Assembly: GCA_963691705.1 (NCBI GenBank)
Contig: OY829543.1
Location: forward strand, 46,418,564 to 46,482,563
From: Viola odorata
Lineage: Eukaryota; Streptophyta; Magnoliopsida; Malpighiales; Violaceae
Reading direction: 5' to 3'
Length of the DNA: 64,000 nt
Position numbers and translations under genes: made by a program. Positions 54,128 to 64,000 of this stretch are shown in pieces. Each line of letters opens with the position of its first letter. Position 1 is the first letter of the stretch. The notes beneath the pieces are model-generated. The model made no database searches. It had not been told where the DNA came from and saw nothing but the letters and a program-made list of their open reading frames with translations.

Positions 54128-57084
54128 TCAGTTCTGAAGGCCAGTTGAAGTTATGCAAAACTTCAACTTCTCTTTAGTAACCACCTTGGTCAGCATATCT
54201 GCTGGATTCCTTGAACCAAGGATTTTCTTCAAGGACAAAGTACCATCACTAATCAACTCCCTGATAAAGTGATATCTCAACTGGATGTGTTTTGTCCTAG
54301 CAGGAAACACAGGATTCTTCGCAAGATGAATGGCACTCTAACTGTCGCTGTACAGAGCGCTGTCTTCCTGTTTCTTGCCCAACTCCTCAAGAAAATTCTT
54401 CAACCAAATCATTTCCTTGCTGGCTTCTGAAATAGCCATGTACTCTGCTTCCGTGGTTGAAAGAGCAACACTCTTTTGAAGTCGAGACATCCAACTAACT
54501 GCTGTGCCACCCAAGGTGAAAGTATATCCCGTAGTACTCTTTCTTGTATCCTCACAACCACCCAAATCTGCATCAGTGAATCCTTCCAAGATTACATCTT
54601 TCCTACGGAAACATAATGCAGCCTTAGAGGTACCTTTCAAGTAGCGTAGCAGCCACTTAACCGCCTCCCAATGCTCTCTCCCAGGATTAGACATGAATCT
54701 GCTAACAGCTCCCACTGCATGAGCAATGTCTGGTCTCGTGCATACCATAGCATACATCAAACTACCAACTGCAAATGCATACGGAACATTAGCCATTCCT
54801 ACCTTGTCTTCATCCGTTTGAGGTGATTGCTTCTTTGTGAGATTGAAGTGGGCTCCCAAAGGCGTACTTCTGATCTTCGCATCTTGGAGGTTAAACTTAT
54901 GTAACACCTTCCCAATGTACTTCTCTTGCGACAATTTCAGAGTACCTTCACTTCTATCTCTAATGATGCTCATACCAAGTATCTGCTTTGAGGGACCCAA
55001 ATCTTTCATCTCAAAATCTAGAGACATCTGTCTCTTTAACTTGTTGATTTCCCTCATGTCAGATCCTGCGATTAACATGTCATCAACATACAACAGTAGT
55101 ATAACATAAGATGAATCAAATTGCTTAACATAGCAACAATGATCCATAGTACACCTCGTGTACTCACTCCTCATCATAAAGCTGTCAAACTTCAAGTACC
55201 ACTGTCTTGGTGCTTGGTTTAAACCATACAAGCTCTTTTTCAGCTTGCAAACCATGTCCTCTTTCCCAGCTACCGGGAACCCCTCTGGTTGTGTCATATA
55301 AATGTCCTCCTCAAGATCACCATGTAAGAACGCGGTCTTCACATCTAGCTGCTCTAGATGTAATTCCTCTGCAGCCACGATACCCAAAACAAGTCTGATA
55401 GTAGTCATCTTGACAACCGGAGAAAAAATCTCATTGTAGTCAATGCCCTTTTTCTGCTGAAAACCTTTCACCACTAACCTTGCCTTATATCTCTTGCTAC
55501 CATCAAGTTCTTCTTTAATCTTGAACACCCATTTATTCTGCAAAGCCTTCTTTCCTGCTGGTAACTTAGTCAACGACCAAGTCTCATTCTTCTCAAGTGA
55601 ACTCATCTCCTCGTTCATGGCTAGCTCCTACTGAACTGACTCATCCATCTGCATTGCCTCTGAATAACTCTCAGGTTCACCATCCTCAGTCAAAAGCAAG
55701 TAATAAGCTGAAGGAGAGTATCTTTGTGGCGGTCGCGAAACTCTATTTGATCTTCTTACTGCAACATCTGGGGCAACTGGGGCAGCCTCCTCAACATCTC
55801 TGTTTACCAAACTCTCACTGTCCCCTGCAAGAACATCCTCTGTAATGTCTTCCAACACAATCTGCTCTTTTACTGCTTGTTTCTTTGTCATTTCAGAATC
55901 TGCTGTAAGCTTATCCTTATATACTGCATTCTCATTGAAGGTGACATCCTTGCTTCTAATGACTTTCTTGTTCAGCTCATCCCAGAAACGGTACCCCATC
56001 TCATCTGAGCCATAGCCAATAAAAGTAACCTTCTTTGCTTTAGGATCAAGCTTATCCCTGTCAGAATCTTTAACCCGCACATAAGAAACACAACCAAAAA
56101 CTCTCAGGTGTGAGAGATTTACCTCTTTTTCTTGCCACTCTTCCTCTGGAATTTTGAACCCCAAAGGAACTGAGGGTCCTCTGTTAATGAGATATGCTGC
56201 TGTACTAACTGCATCTGCCCCAAACATCTTTGGCAATCCTGCATGTATCCTCATACTCTTGGCTCTCTCATTCAAAGTCCTATTCATTCGCTCTGCAACT
56301 CTATTCTGCTGCGGTGTCTCAGGAATAGTCTTTATCATTCTGATTCCGTGTTCTACACAATAGGCTTTGAACTCATCACTGCTGTATTCACCCCCATTAT
56401 CTGATTTTAGGCTCTTAATCTTCAACCCTGTCTGGTTTTCAACTTCTGCCTTCCACTTCTTAAAGGTTTCAAACACGTCAGATTTATTTTTCAGAAAATA
56501 AACCCATACCTTTCTAGTGGAATCATCAATGAAAGTGACATAGTAGCGAGATCCTCCCACGGAGGCAACTGTAGTCGGTCCGTACACATCTGTATGAACT
56601 AGCTCTAACTTTCTAGACTTAGGTGCATTCCCTGATTTTGCAAAAGTAACTCATTTCTGCTTCCCAAACACACATGGTTCACAGAATCCAACTTCCACAT
56701 TCTTCAGTTTCGGAATCTTGCCTTTAGAAACCAGCAACTTCATACCCTTCTGACTCATATGCCCAAGCCTTTGGTGCCAAAGAGTCGATGGACCAACATC
56801 ATCAATGACTGCATTAACCTCGTCACATGATTGTTCCATAATATAAAGAGTTCCAATCTTATCACCACGAGTAACAACCAAATTCCCCTTCACAACCTTC
56901 CATTGTCTGTTTCCAAAGATAACACGATACCCTTCCTCATCCAACTGACCCACAGAGAGCAACATCCTCTTGAGTCCAGGAACGTATCTAACATCTTTTA
57001 ACAACCAGATTGTTCCAAAGGAGGTTCTGACTTTGATGTCCCCCATACCTGTAATGTCCAAAGTCTCGTCATCAGCAAGACGAA
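54128..57084 (-). pseudogene. Copia Pol remnant: GAG-pre-integrase, integrase, RT, RNase H
   Basis: In minus-strand order: a pre-integrase domain with LWHQRLGHMSQKGMKLL, the integrase core (FIDDSTRKVWVYF, SDNGGEYSS, TPQQNRVAERMNRTL), the RT (QLDVKTAFLHGDLEEDIYM and LLLYVDDMLIAGSD) and RNase H (DADLGGCEDTRKSTTG, ALSTTEAEYMA, then LGSRNPADMLTK near the end). Frame-preserving stops are at 56651-56653, 55628-55630 and 54338-54340. At least two fit C-to-T changes (CGA to TGA, CAG to TAG). Sequence upstream of about 57084 belongs to the inserted element. Confidence 0.88.
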
Positions 57085-57621
57085 TGATAAAAATCAAGAC
57101 AACCCTAACGGTGCTACCACACTTGCGGCTCCCGCCGGGACGATTTCCCATAAGACCCGTAAGATATCTTCATATCGCCCGAGAATCAGTGAAGGATTCC
57201 TAGGATGGTCGACATCAGCGGGCGGAGGGGGGGGGGGGGGGGGACTCGCGCGACTCTACACGCATGGCACCATCCCATCCTAGGGACCCTCGAGCTTATC
57301 GCCCCCGGCAGCCCGTATGATATCGCTCATGACGTCATCTGTCGGTATCGCTTGTGACATCACCATCAGACATCGCCTGGATTGTTATCGCCAGGTATCG
57401 CCGAATAGGCCTATAAATACCCCTACTTTTCCAATCTAAAGGTAAGGGAGAGATCACTCAGACGAACCTCTGTTATTTTTGAAACCCGAACTGACTTAAG
57501 CATCGGAGTGTCTACGCCGGAGCCCCCCCTCCGGCGCTTTGCAGGTACATCCGGCACCGATCGCCACCGTTCCGATCAGGCACTACTCCGAATCTCACAA
57601 GATCGACATTGAATCTTATCA
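57085..57621 (+). repeat. 5' LTR of the Tat-lineage element, 537 bp
   Basis: Perfect 6-bp inverted ends TGATAA/TTATCA. Includes a G17 run (57227-57243) and repeated TATCGC strings (about 57298-57405), with a TATAAATA box at 57412-57419. Confidence 0.75.
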
Positions 57622-57623
57622 AA

Positions 57624-57642
57624 TGGTGCTTTCATTGAGAGC
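57624..57642 (+). other. Primer binding site of the Tat-lineage element
   Basis: TGGTGCTTTCATTGAGAGC starts two bases after the LTR and begins TGG, complementary to a tRNA CCA end. I do not identify the tRNA. Confidence 0.6.
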
Positions 57643-57655
57643 TTTGGTATATTAA

Positions 57656-60600
57656 GTGAGCGTCCTTAATAGCCAAGCTCCGTCTAGTCGGAAGATTGGA
57701 ACGGTCATGATCACGGGATCGGAGCCAATCCGATCATCATCCTCTAATATCCCTTTCTCAATCCGCAGACAGTTATTCCCTTTTGCTACTGCTGATCTCT
57801 CTATGACTACACAACCAATTATTTCGGGATCTCTGGACCTCTCGGTTGGAATTGCTGGGGGACTGGCCTCCTCGCAGACGGACATCTTGTCATCTCAGAT
57901 AGCGGGATCTGATTTCTCCACTCCTCTTTCTGGGGGATCTGTGCTTAATCGTGAACATCCTTTTGCAATGGAAATAGCGGCCCTTCGTTCTCGGCTGGAA
58001 TATTTGACGGAAATGGCTGCAAGAGTCACGCCTGGTGCTTCTGGATCTAGTCTCCCTCCTCGCGTCATGTTTACACCATCTATTGTCGCTGATCGACCTT
58101 TATCACCGTTGTTTCCAGAAAACCTCCAGATGCCTTTATCTGTGGGAAATCCACCGATTAGTGTTGGGCAGTTTACTCAAGGAAGAGTAGAGGCTTACGT
58201 ACCGCAAATGCCGCAAGGTCTCCTCCTGCAAGGAGACAGGCAACTTGAGGGGGTTAGGAACCTGTAGGACGGACGGAGGGAAGGAGCCAACAGAAGTTTG
58301 TCTCCCGATTACAGTGAAAGATCCAGTAGTCGAAGGTATCGAAGTCGTTCACACAGGAGCCCCAGTCGATCTCCTAGATGACATCTTACGCTAGAACCAC
58401 GAAATAGGGGGCACCAGGCCGAAATGTCTCCTCCGCGTCAGGTGCGTGAAATTCTTAATGATACATCGGGCCACCCATTTAGCCGTCGTATAAGGCGTCA
58501 CAGGGTCAGTCGGCGCGTGAAGCTTCCCACTGATGTTTATGATGGCACCAAGGATCCCATCTCGCACGTTAATAAAGTGAAGGATTTTGTTCAGTTTCAG
58601 ACCCACAGTGATGCGGCGTTATGCCAAATATTTGTTATGACATTATCGGGTGTGGCGCGTCTTTGGTTTGAGGGTCTCTCTGGTGGATCCATTAATAATT
58701 TCCCACAATTAGAATCTAAATTCCGGAGCAGATTTAGCACGGCAATTGCAATCAGGAAATCTGCCGCCGCGTTATTTGACATACAACGAAGGCCTCAAGA
58801 AACCTTAAAGGAATTTCTTAGTCGCTTCGATTTGGAAATGTCCTTAATGCCGGGCGTTACTATTGATTTTACTATAGAAGCTCTGAAAAGGAACTGCCTT
58901 TATGGAAAGCTGAAAGACGCGCTCATGGTGGATCCTCCAGTGACTTTAGATGCGTTGAGACTTAAAGCCCACAATTACGCAAAAATGGAAGAGGAAGAAA
59001 ATAGAGATAAGACGTATAACGCGCCGCATGGGACCTCTCAAATTACTACTGCTCCCGCGAAGCTGCTACCTGACGACCATTTTATCGACGATTACGCTAG
59101 GAGGAAAGACCATATCCCCAAGGCCTCCAACAAACAGAAGGGTCATTTTTCGAAGGGAAAAACCGGTGGTTCCCCCTCTCGACGTCACGGGGATTCTTAC
59201 AAGAACCGGACGTACGACCCCGATTTTCCTTCTCTTAATGTACCAAGGGCAGAGATTTTAGCGATAGCGGAACAGCGAAATCTTCCCATCCGCTACCCTG
59301 CGCCTACGAAACCAGGAGTGCTTCTAGGGAGAAGGGAAAATGCTTATTGTAAATTCCACAAAGCCAGGGGCCATTCCACAGAAGCGTGAAGGGAGTTAAT
59401 ATCGGCGATAGAACGTTTGGTAGAAGAAGGGTATTTAGGAGAATTTGCCACCCAAATAAGAGAAGATGCCCGAAATAATCTCATGAAAAGGACAATAGAC
59501 GAACCACCAGTTCCTCCTCGCGTTCCGCAAAAGGATGATGCTCCCAGAGGTAAAGATAGGGAAACTCTTGCGATTGATGATGAATATATCCCTATGATTA
59601 ACATTATCGCGGGAGGAACCCCTTATATGGACGAATCAGAGCCTCTGACAGTTGCGAAAGGAGGCAAGCGCACACGTGATGGCATGACAAAAAAAGGAGA
59701 TGCGATAGGCATACTGGATCGAATGGTATTATCCTTTTCCGAAGAGGATGAGAAAGGCGTCGTCTATCCGCACAATGATGCTTTGGTGGTTACGCCCGTC
59801 ATTGCCAGTCATGGAATCAGAAGGACTCTTATTGATAATGGGAGCGCGGTGAACCTCTTTTCGCTGGAAGCTTACAATCTCATGAAACGACCTGATAATG
59901 AGTTAACACCTAGCAAACGGCCTATAGTCGGTGTTGATGGGGTTCCGATCCCTGTCACGGGGGTAATTACTTTGCCCATATATTTCCGAGAAGACACCTA
60001 CAAGCGATCAGAGAACCTGTTGTTCCTTGTCGTGGATCTGAATTTGCCTTACAATGTCGTGCTCGGACGACCTTTCCTCAACCGCTTTGGAGCGGTGATA
60101 TCTCAGAAGCATTTAAAGATGAAATACCCCTCCTGGGATGGGGTAGTATCCGTAAAAGGCGATCAAAAGCTGGCGGCGGAATGCTACTCGCTCATGACTC
60201 AAAGAAGCTGCGATAGGTACGTATGTATAGCAGCGGATCCCTATGAGCAGAGTGATGAGAAGCGTGCTCAACCTCTAGATAAAATGGTACCCATTCCGGC
60301 AATTGGCATAGAGGAAGCAAGTTTCCTGATCAGTGAAAAACTCAGCCCAGCGAAAAATCTTCAACTGGCCCGGCTGCTGAACAAATGCCAAGGAGATTTC
60401 GCGTGGAAACCCTCCGACATGCTAGGTATATCGCGGGAAATAGCCAAACACCGGCTTAATGTGGACCCAGATGCCAGGCCGGTACAGCAAAAGCGACGCG
60501 CGTTCTCTAATGAAAAGGCGTTAGCTGTAGATAAGGAAGTAGCAAAGCTCCTTGACGCAGGGTTTATCCGCGAAGTTCAATATCCCACCTGGCTAGCGAA

Positions 60601-63502
60601 CCCTGTCCTTGTTCCTAAGCCCAATGGGGATTGGCGCATGTGCATCGACTTCACATATTTAAATGATGCCTGCCCTAAGGATTGCTACCCGCTTCCTCGA
60701 ATAGATCAGTTAGTTGATCAGACCGCTGGATACGCTTATCTAAGCTCACTAGACGCCAACTCTGGATACCATCAAATCCCCATGGCCCGAGAAGATGAAG
60801 AAAAGACTACGTTTCTCACTCCAAAGGCCACCTACTGTTATACGGCGATGCCGTTCGGGCTGAAGAACGCCGGGGCTACGTTCCAACGTATGACCAATAA
60901 GATATTCGAAGAGCAAATAGGGAGGAATGTGGAAGCATACGTTGACGATGTTTTGGTAAAGAGCGCAAGCTTTCAAGATCACCTATGATACTTAAAGGAA
61001 GTCTTTGACGTGATGAAAAGGTATCGCATGAAGTTAAATCCCCGAAAATGCATGTTTGCATTTCAAACAGGAAAATTCTTGGGCTACGTGGTCAGCCAAA
61101 AAGGCATCCTACCTAACCCCTCAAAGGTTAAGGCCATACAAGACATGATATCGCCAAGAACCATCAAAGAGGTGCAAAGGCTAACAGGGCGAGTCATTGC
61201 CCTTGGGCGATTCATTTCTAAGCAAGGAGAAAAGTGTCTCCATTTTTTCAAAATCATACGCAAGAAAGCCTCGTTCGGATGGACCCCGGAATGTGAGGAA
61301 GCGTTTATCGGCCTAAAAGATTACCTATCGTCTGACTTATTATTGACGAGACCTGAAGTAGGCGATACTTTGTATTTGTATCTTGGCGCCGCGGATGAAG
61401 TGGTCAGTGCCGTCCTCGTTCGCGACGATAACCACTCTCATCGCCCGGTCTATTTTGTGAGCCATGTCCTGAAGGATGCGGAGTTGCGATACGCCCGAAT
61501 TGAAAAAATAGCGTTCGCCCTTGTACAAGCCACCCGCAAAATGGATCGATATTTTCAGTCTTATTCTGTCATCGTACTCACAGACCAGCCTCTGAAAAGA
61601 ATATTTCGAAAGCCTGAATCTTCCGAAAGAATGTTGATTTGGGTGCTTGAACTAGAACAATATGGATTGAGGTATCAGTCTCGACCGTCCGTAAAGGCTC
61701 AGATCCTGGCTGATTTCATAGCGGAATGTACCTTTACCGAGGATCCTTTGGACGGCGTACCTGAAGCGGAATGGGGCGATATGGATCTCCCGTTCCCGGA
61801 AACCTACACGGACCTCTGGATTGTCTATGTGGATGGAGCTAAAAACTAAGAGCTGGCTGGAGGGGGAATTTTTATAAATGGGTCGCACGACATGCAAATA
61901 CGATACGCCATTCGAATCCTACAGCCGTTATCTAATAACGCGGCAGAGTATGAGGCGTTACTAGCCGGACTCAGAATAGGGAAAGGACTTTCCTCCAAAG
62001 GGAGGCACGATACTGGAAGAACAGGAGACCTGCGTCTAAAAATCTGTGGTGATTCCAAGTTGATAATTGACCAGGTCTTGGGGCACTCTCAGGCCCGGGA
62101 ACCCATTATGATTCAATATCTCGCCAAAGTAAAGCGAGAATTGTTGGAAATAAAGAAAGAAGGCATGCAGGTCAGCTTCGAGCATATCCCCAGGGAGGAA
62201 AACGCTGAAGCTGACAATCTAGCCAAAATGGCAGCGAATCCGGAAGCATCCATACCTAAAGGCGTATATTATCGTGAGCTATCGGTATCATCCTTTATGG
62301 AAGAGCAAACGTCTTTATGTGTGGAGGACTGTGAGAGCGATTGGCGAATCCCCATAATCAAATACTTGAAACACGAGGAACTGCCTGAGGATACCGCTGA
62401 AAAGAAGAAGGTACTGAGACAGGCAGCTCGTTGTACGTACTATGACGGGGATCTAATCCGAAGGTGTTTTTCTCACCCTGCCGCAAAATGCATAACTGAG
62501 CAAGAGGGTCTTCACACCTTGCGCGAAATCCATGAAGGGGTATGTGGTATGCACGTGTCAGGCGGTACCCTGGCAGCACAGGTCTTTCGATCCGGATTCT
62601 ACTGGCCCACCATCCGAAGAGATTGCCACAACTATGTGCAAACCTGCCCTAAGTGCCAGGAGTTTGCCAAGATTCCTCGGCGGCCTGCCACTGAAATATC
62701 TGAAATTATCGCCCCTTGTCCTTTTGCTAAATGGGGGATCGATATCCTGGGCCCATTCCCAAAGGCAAGGTCTCAACTAAAATTTGTGATAGTGGCGGTA
62801 GACTATTTCACTAAGTGGGCGGAAGCTGAAGCGGTCGCCACAATCACGGCAGAAAAAACTTGGCGTTTCCTCAAGTATCAAGTTATCATGAGGTTTGGCG
62901 TACCTCGTATTCTTGTCAGCGATAATGGGACGCAGTTCACCAGCCAGTTCTTCAAAGACCAGTGCTCAGAATTTGGAATCGAGCAACGCTTTTCCTCCGT
63001 GGCTCATCCGCAAACTAATGGACAGGCGGAAGTAACCAATCGGAGCATCCTTAGCGGCATCAAGAAAAACCTAGAAGGGTCTAAAAAGAAATGGGCTGAT
63101 GAGCTACCATACGTGATGTGGGCATATCGCATGACCATTAAGACTACCACCGGAGAAACACCTTTCGCGTTGGCCTTCGGGACCGAAGCCGTTACACCGG
63201 TGGAAATTGGGACCATGAGCCTGCGGATAGCTCACTTTCGGGAGGAACTGAATGAGGAAAGGTTACGAGCTAACCTGGACGCGTTACCAGAAGTCCGAGA
63301 GGAAATCCTTCTAAAAACGCAGCATTACAAACGAAAGATGACCCGTTATCATAACAGGCGCGTCAAAGAACGGTTACTGAAACCCAGTGACCTGGTGCTC
63401 AGAGACAAGCGAGCGGCAGGGCAACGCATGGGAAAACTCAGTCCAAACTGGGATGGACCATATCTGTCACGGACTAATCCTTTTGGAAGCCCAAGGGATT
63501 GA
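57656..63502 (+). pseudogene. Tat-type Gag-Pol with five in-frame stops, dual RNase H
   Basis: One frame throughout. Gag: leader with an SR-rich stretch (SRRYRSRSHRSPSRSPR), capsid (VYDGTKDPISHVNKVKDF onward) and a partial zinc knuckle CKFHKARGHSTEA. Protease: LIDNGSAVNLF. RT: WRMCIDFTYLNDACPKD and EAYVDDVLVKS (near 60940). Classical RNase H around 61370-61600, then the archaeal-type RNase H (VYVDGAKN and NNAAEYEALLAGL, 61830-62260), integrase zinc finger, and DDE core (WGIDILGPFP, VSDNGTQFTS, HPQTNGQAEVTNR). Stops: 58265 TAG, 58379 TGA, 59387 TGA, 60986 TGA, 61847 TAA. No frameshift was seen up to the integrase tail near 63470, after which homology is lost. Confidence 0.88.
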
Positions 63503-63562
63503 GTTCGTGCGGCGTTCACGCACTCTCTCTACGGAACCAGCCTTTCACACACACCTTAGACC

Positions 63563-64000
63563 TGCATCACCAGGGAACATAGGGTTAGGGCCGTAATAGG
63601 GCCATTATAGGTTATCATAGGAATAACATAAGGCAAGCACATAGACCATAGGGCATACAATCATGAAAGACATCACTTCATAAAATAAGCATACGATTAC
63701 AGACAAGGGCCAAAAGGTCGCAGACAAGGGGGCCGCCCGCACAAAGGCCGACTCAAACGCCTTCCAATGAATAACCGAGCCCAAAGCATAAAGGGACTGA
63801 TTACTCACTCCCCCAACCCGATTACAAAGATTATCTGTAAGCTCTCGTTAAGGTTAAGCGGCCATGGGCGTGAACATGCCCTGGACGAGCTTAGACCTTA
63901 ACACTCTCCCCCACTCAGTTCGTCGACGCCCTCGTCGACCTGTCTTCGAGAAATTCCATAATCAATTCTTGTGCATCTACCAAGTCCTCTGCGCTTTCCC
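63563..64000 (-). mobile_element. Possible copia-type element entering from the right: 3' LTR and polypurine tract
   Basis: On the minus strand a GTGGGGGAGAG tract (63914-63904) is followed directly by TGTTAAGG, the usual polypurine tract/LTR junction of plant copia elements. A TG...CA unit can be drawn from 63903 to 63563 (341 bp). Upstream, the minus strand stays open for about 28 codons ending in a Thr/Asn-stop, perhaps the end of a polyprotein. Only one end is visible, so this is tentative. Confidence 0.35.

Larger units (their letters stand above)
53782..57084 (-). mobile_element. Ty1/copia retrotransposon, 3' half, interrupted by a gypsy element
   Basis: The 3' LTR (53782-54022), polypurine tract (54023-54034) and 3' two thirds of the polyprotein are present on the minus strand. 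The 5' part (Gag, protease, 5' LTR) is missing because the Tat-type element begins at 57085. The short 241-bp LTR and RT sequence suggest the Tork/Tnt1 or a related copia lineage, which is tentative. Confidence 0.85.
57085..64000 (+). mobile_element. Tat-lineage Ty3/gypsy retrotransposon nested in the copia element
   Basis: The 5' LTR (57085-57621) has TGATAA...TTATCA ends. Then come a two-base spacer, a primer site starting TGGTGCTTTCATTGAGAG (57624), and a plus-strand Gag-Pol frame to 63502. A second, archaeal-type RNase H after the ordinary one marks the Tat lineage. The 3' LTR is beyond the window. The expected target duplication partner is ACGAA (57080-57084). A further element may interrupt it at 63563. 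Confidence 0.85.

Noticed and set aside
1..64000. A bacterial-style operon, defence system or other novel multi-gene system
   Set aside because: Everything identifiable is a spliced plant gene, a gene fragment or a transposable element; the novelty here lies in element structure and insertion sites.

Overview
This is nuclear DNA of a flowering plant, most likely a eudicot. Host genes are split by AT-rich GT-AG introns, gene-free stretches are very AT-rich, and the recognisable host proteins (IPUT1/PGSIP6-type GT8 glucuronosyltransferase, bifunctional TH2, DUF313-type B3 protein, TIR-NBS-LRR and bromodomain GTE fragments) are plant families. No species is assigned. Well over half of the window is transposon-derived.

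Layout. 1-8056: minus-strand Ty3/gypsy (Athila-like) element with a tRNA-Asp primer site. Its single intact 1157-aa ORF fuses Gag and protease to an integrase C-terminal tail and lacks RT, RNase H and the integrase core; its second LTR is off the left edge. 8104-8870: probable solo LTR. 8903-9373: remnant of a WRN-type 3'-5' exonuclease gene. 10123-11943: non-autonomous Mutator-like element with 181-bp TIRs and a perfect 9-bp target duplication. 13262-13680: a minisatellite. 14226-25142: a ten-exon IPUT1-like gene (543 aa if joined), split exactly at the exon 8/intron 8 junction by a complete, young 7.5-kb Ty3/gypsy element (17155-24679, 911-bp LTRs, AAAAG duplication, intact 1710-aa Gag-Pol). 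25143-36650: gene-poor DNA with MITE, SINE-like and Stowaway-like repeats. 36790-40961: intact six-exon TH2 gene. 41202-42468: fragments of a GTE bromodomain gene and an HMA/HIPP gene. 43506-44981: B3 gene and a broken partial tandem copy. 45369-46663: plant membrane protein gene of unknown function with a frame problem in exon 1. 47153-52551: whole but decayed PIF/Harbinger transposon carrying both of its genes. 52689-53221: NB-ARC remnant of a TNL resistance gene. 53782-57084: 3' half of a Ty1/copia element. 57085-64000: Tat-lineage Ty3/gypsy element with two RNase H domains, nested in the copia element. 63563-64000: possible further copia-type LTR.

Functionally, the host genes are unrelated housekeeping or regulatory genes (sphingolipid glucuronosylation, thiamin phosphate dephosphorylation, a B3 DNA-binding protein, an unknown membrane protein) and do not form a pathway. 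The main story is transposition: one recent insertion has broken an important gene at a splice junction, while older elements carry premature stops, most of which fit C-to-T changes on one strand or the other.
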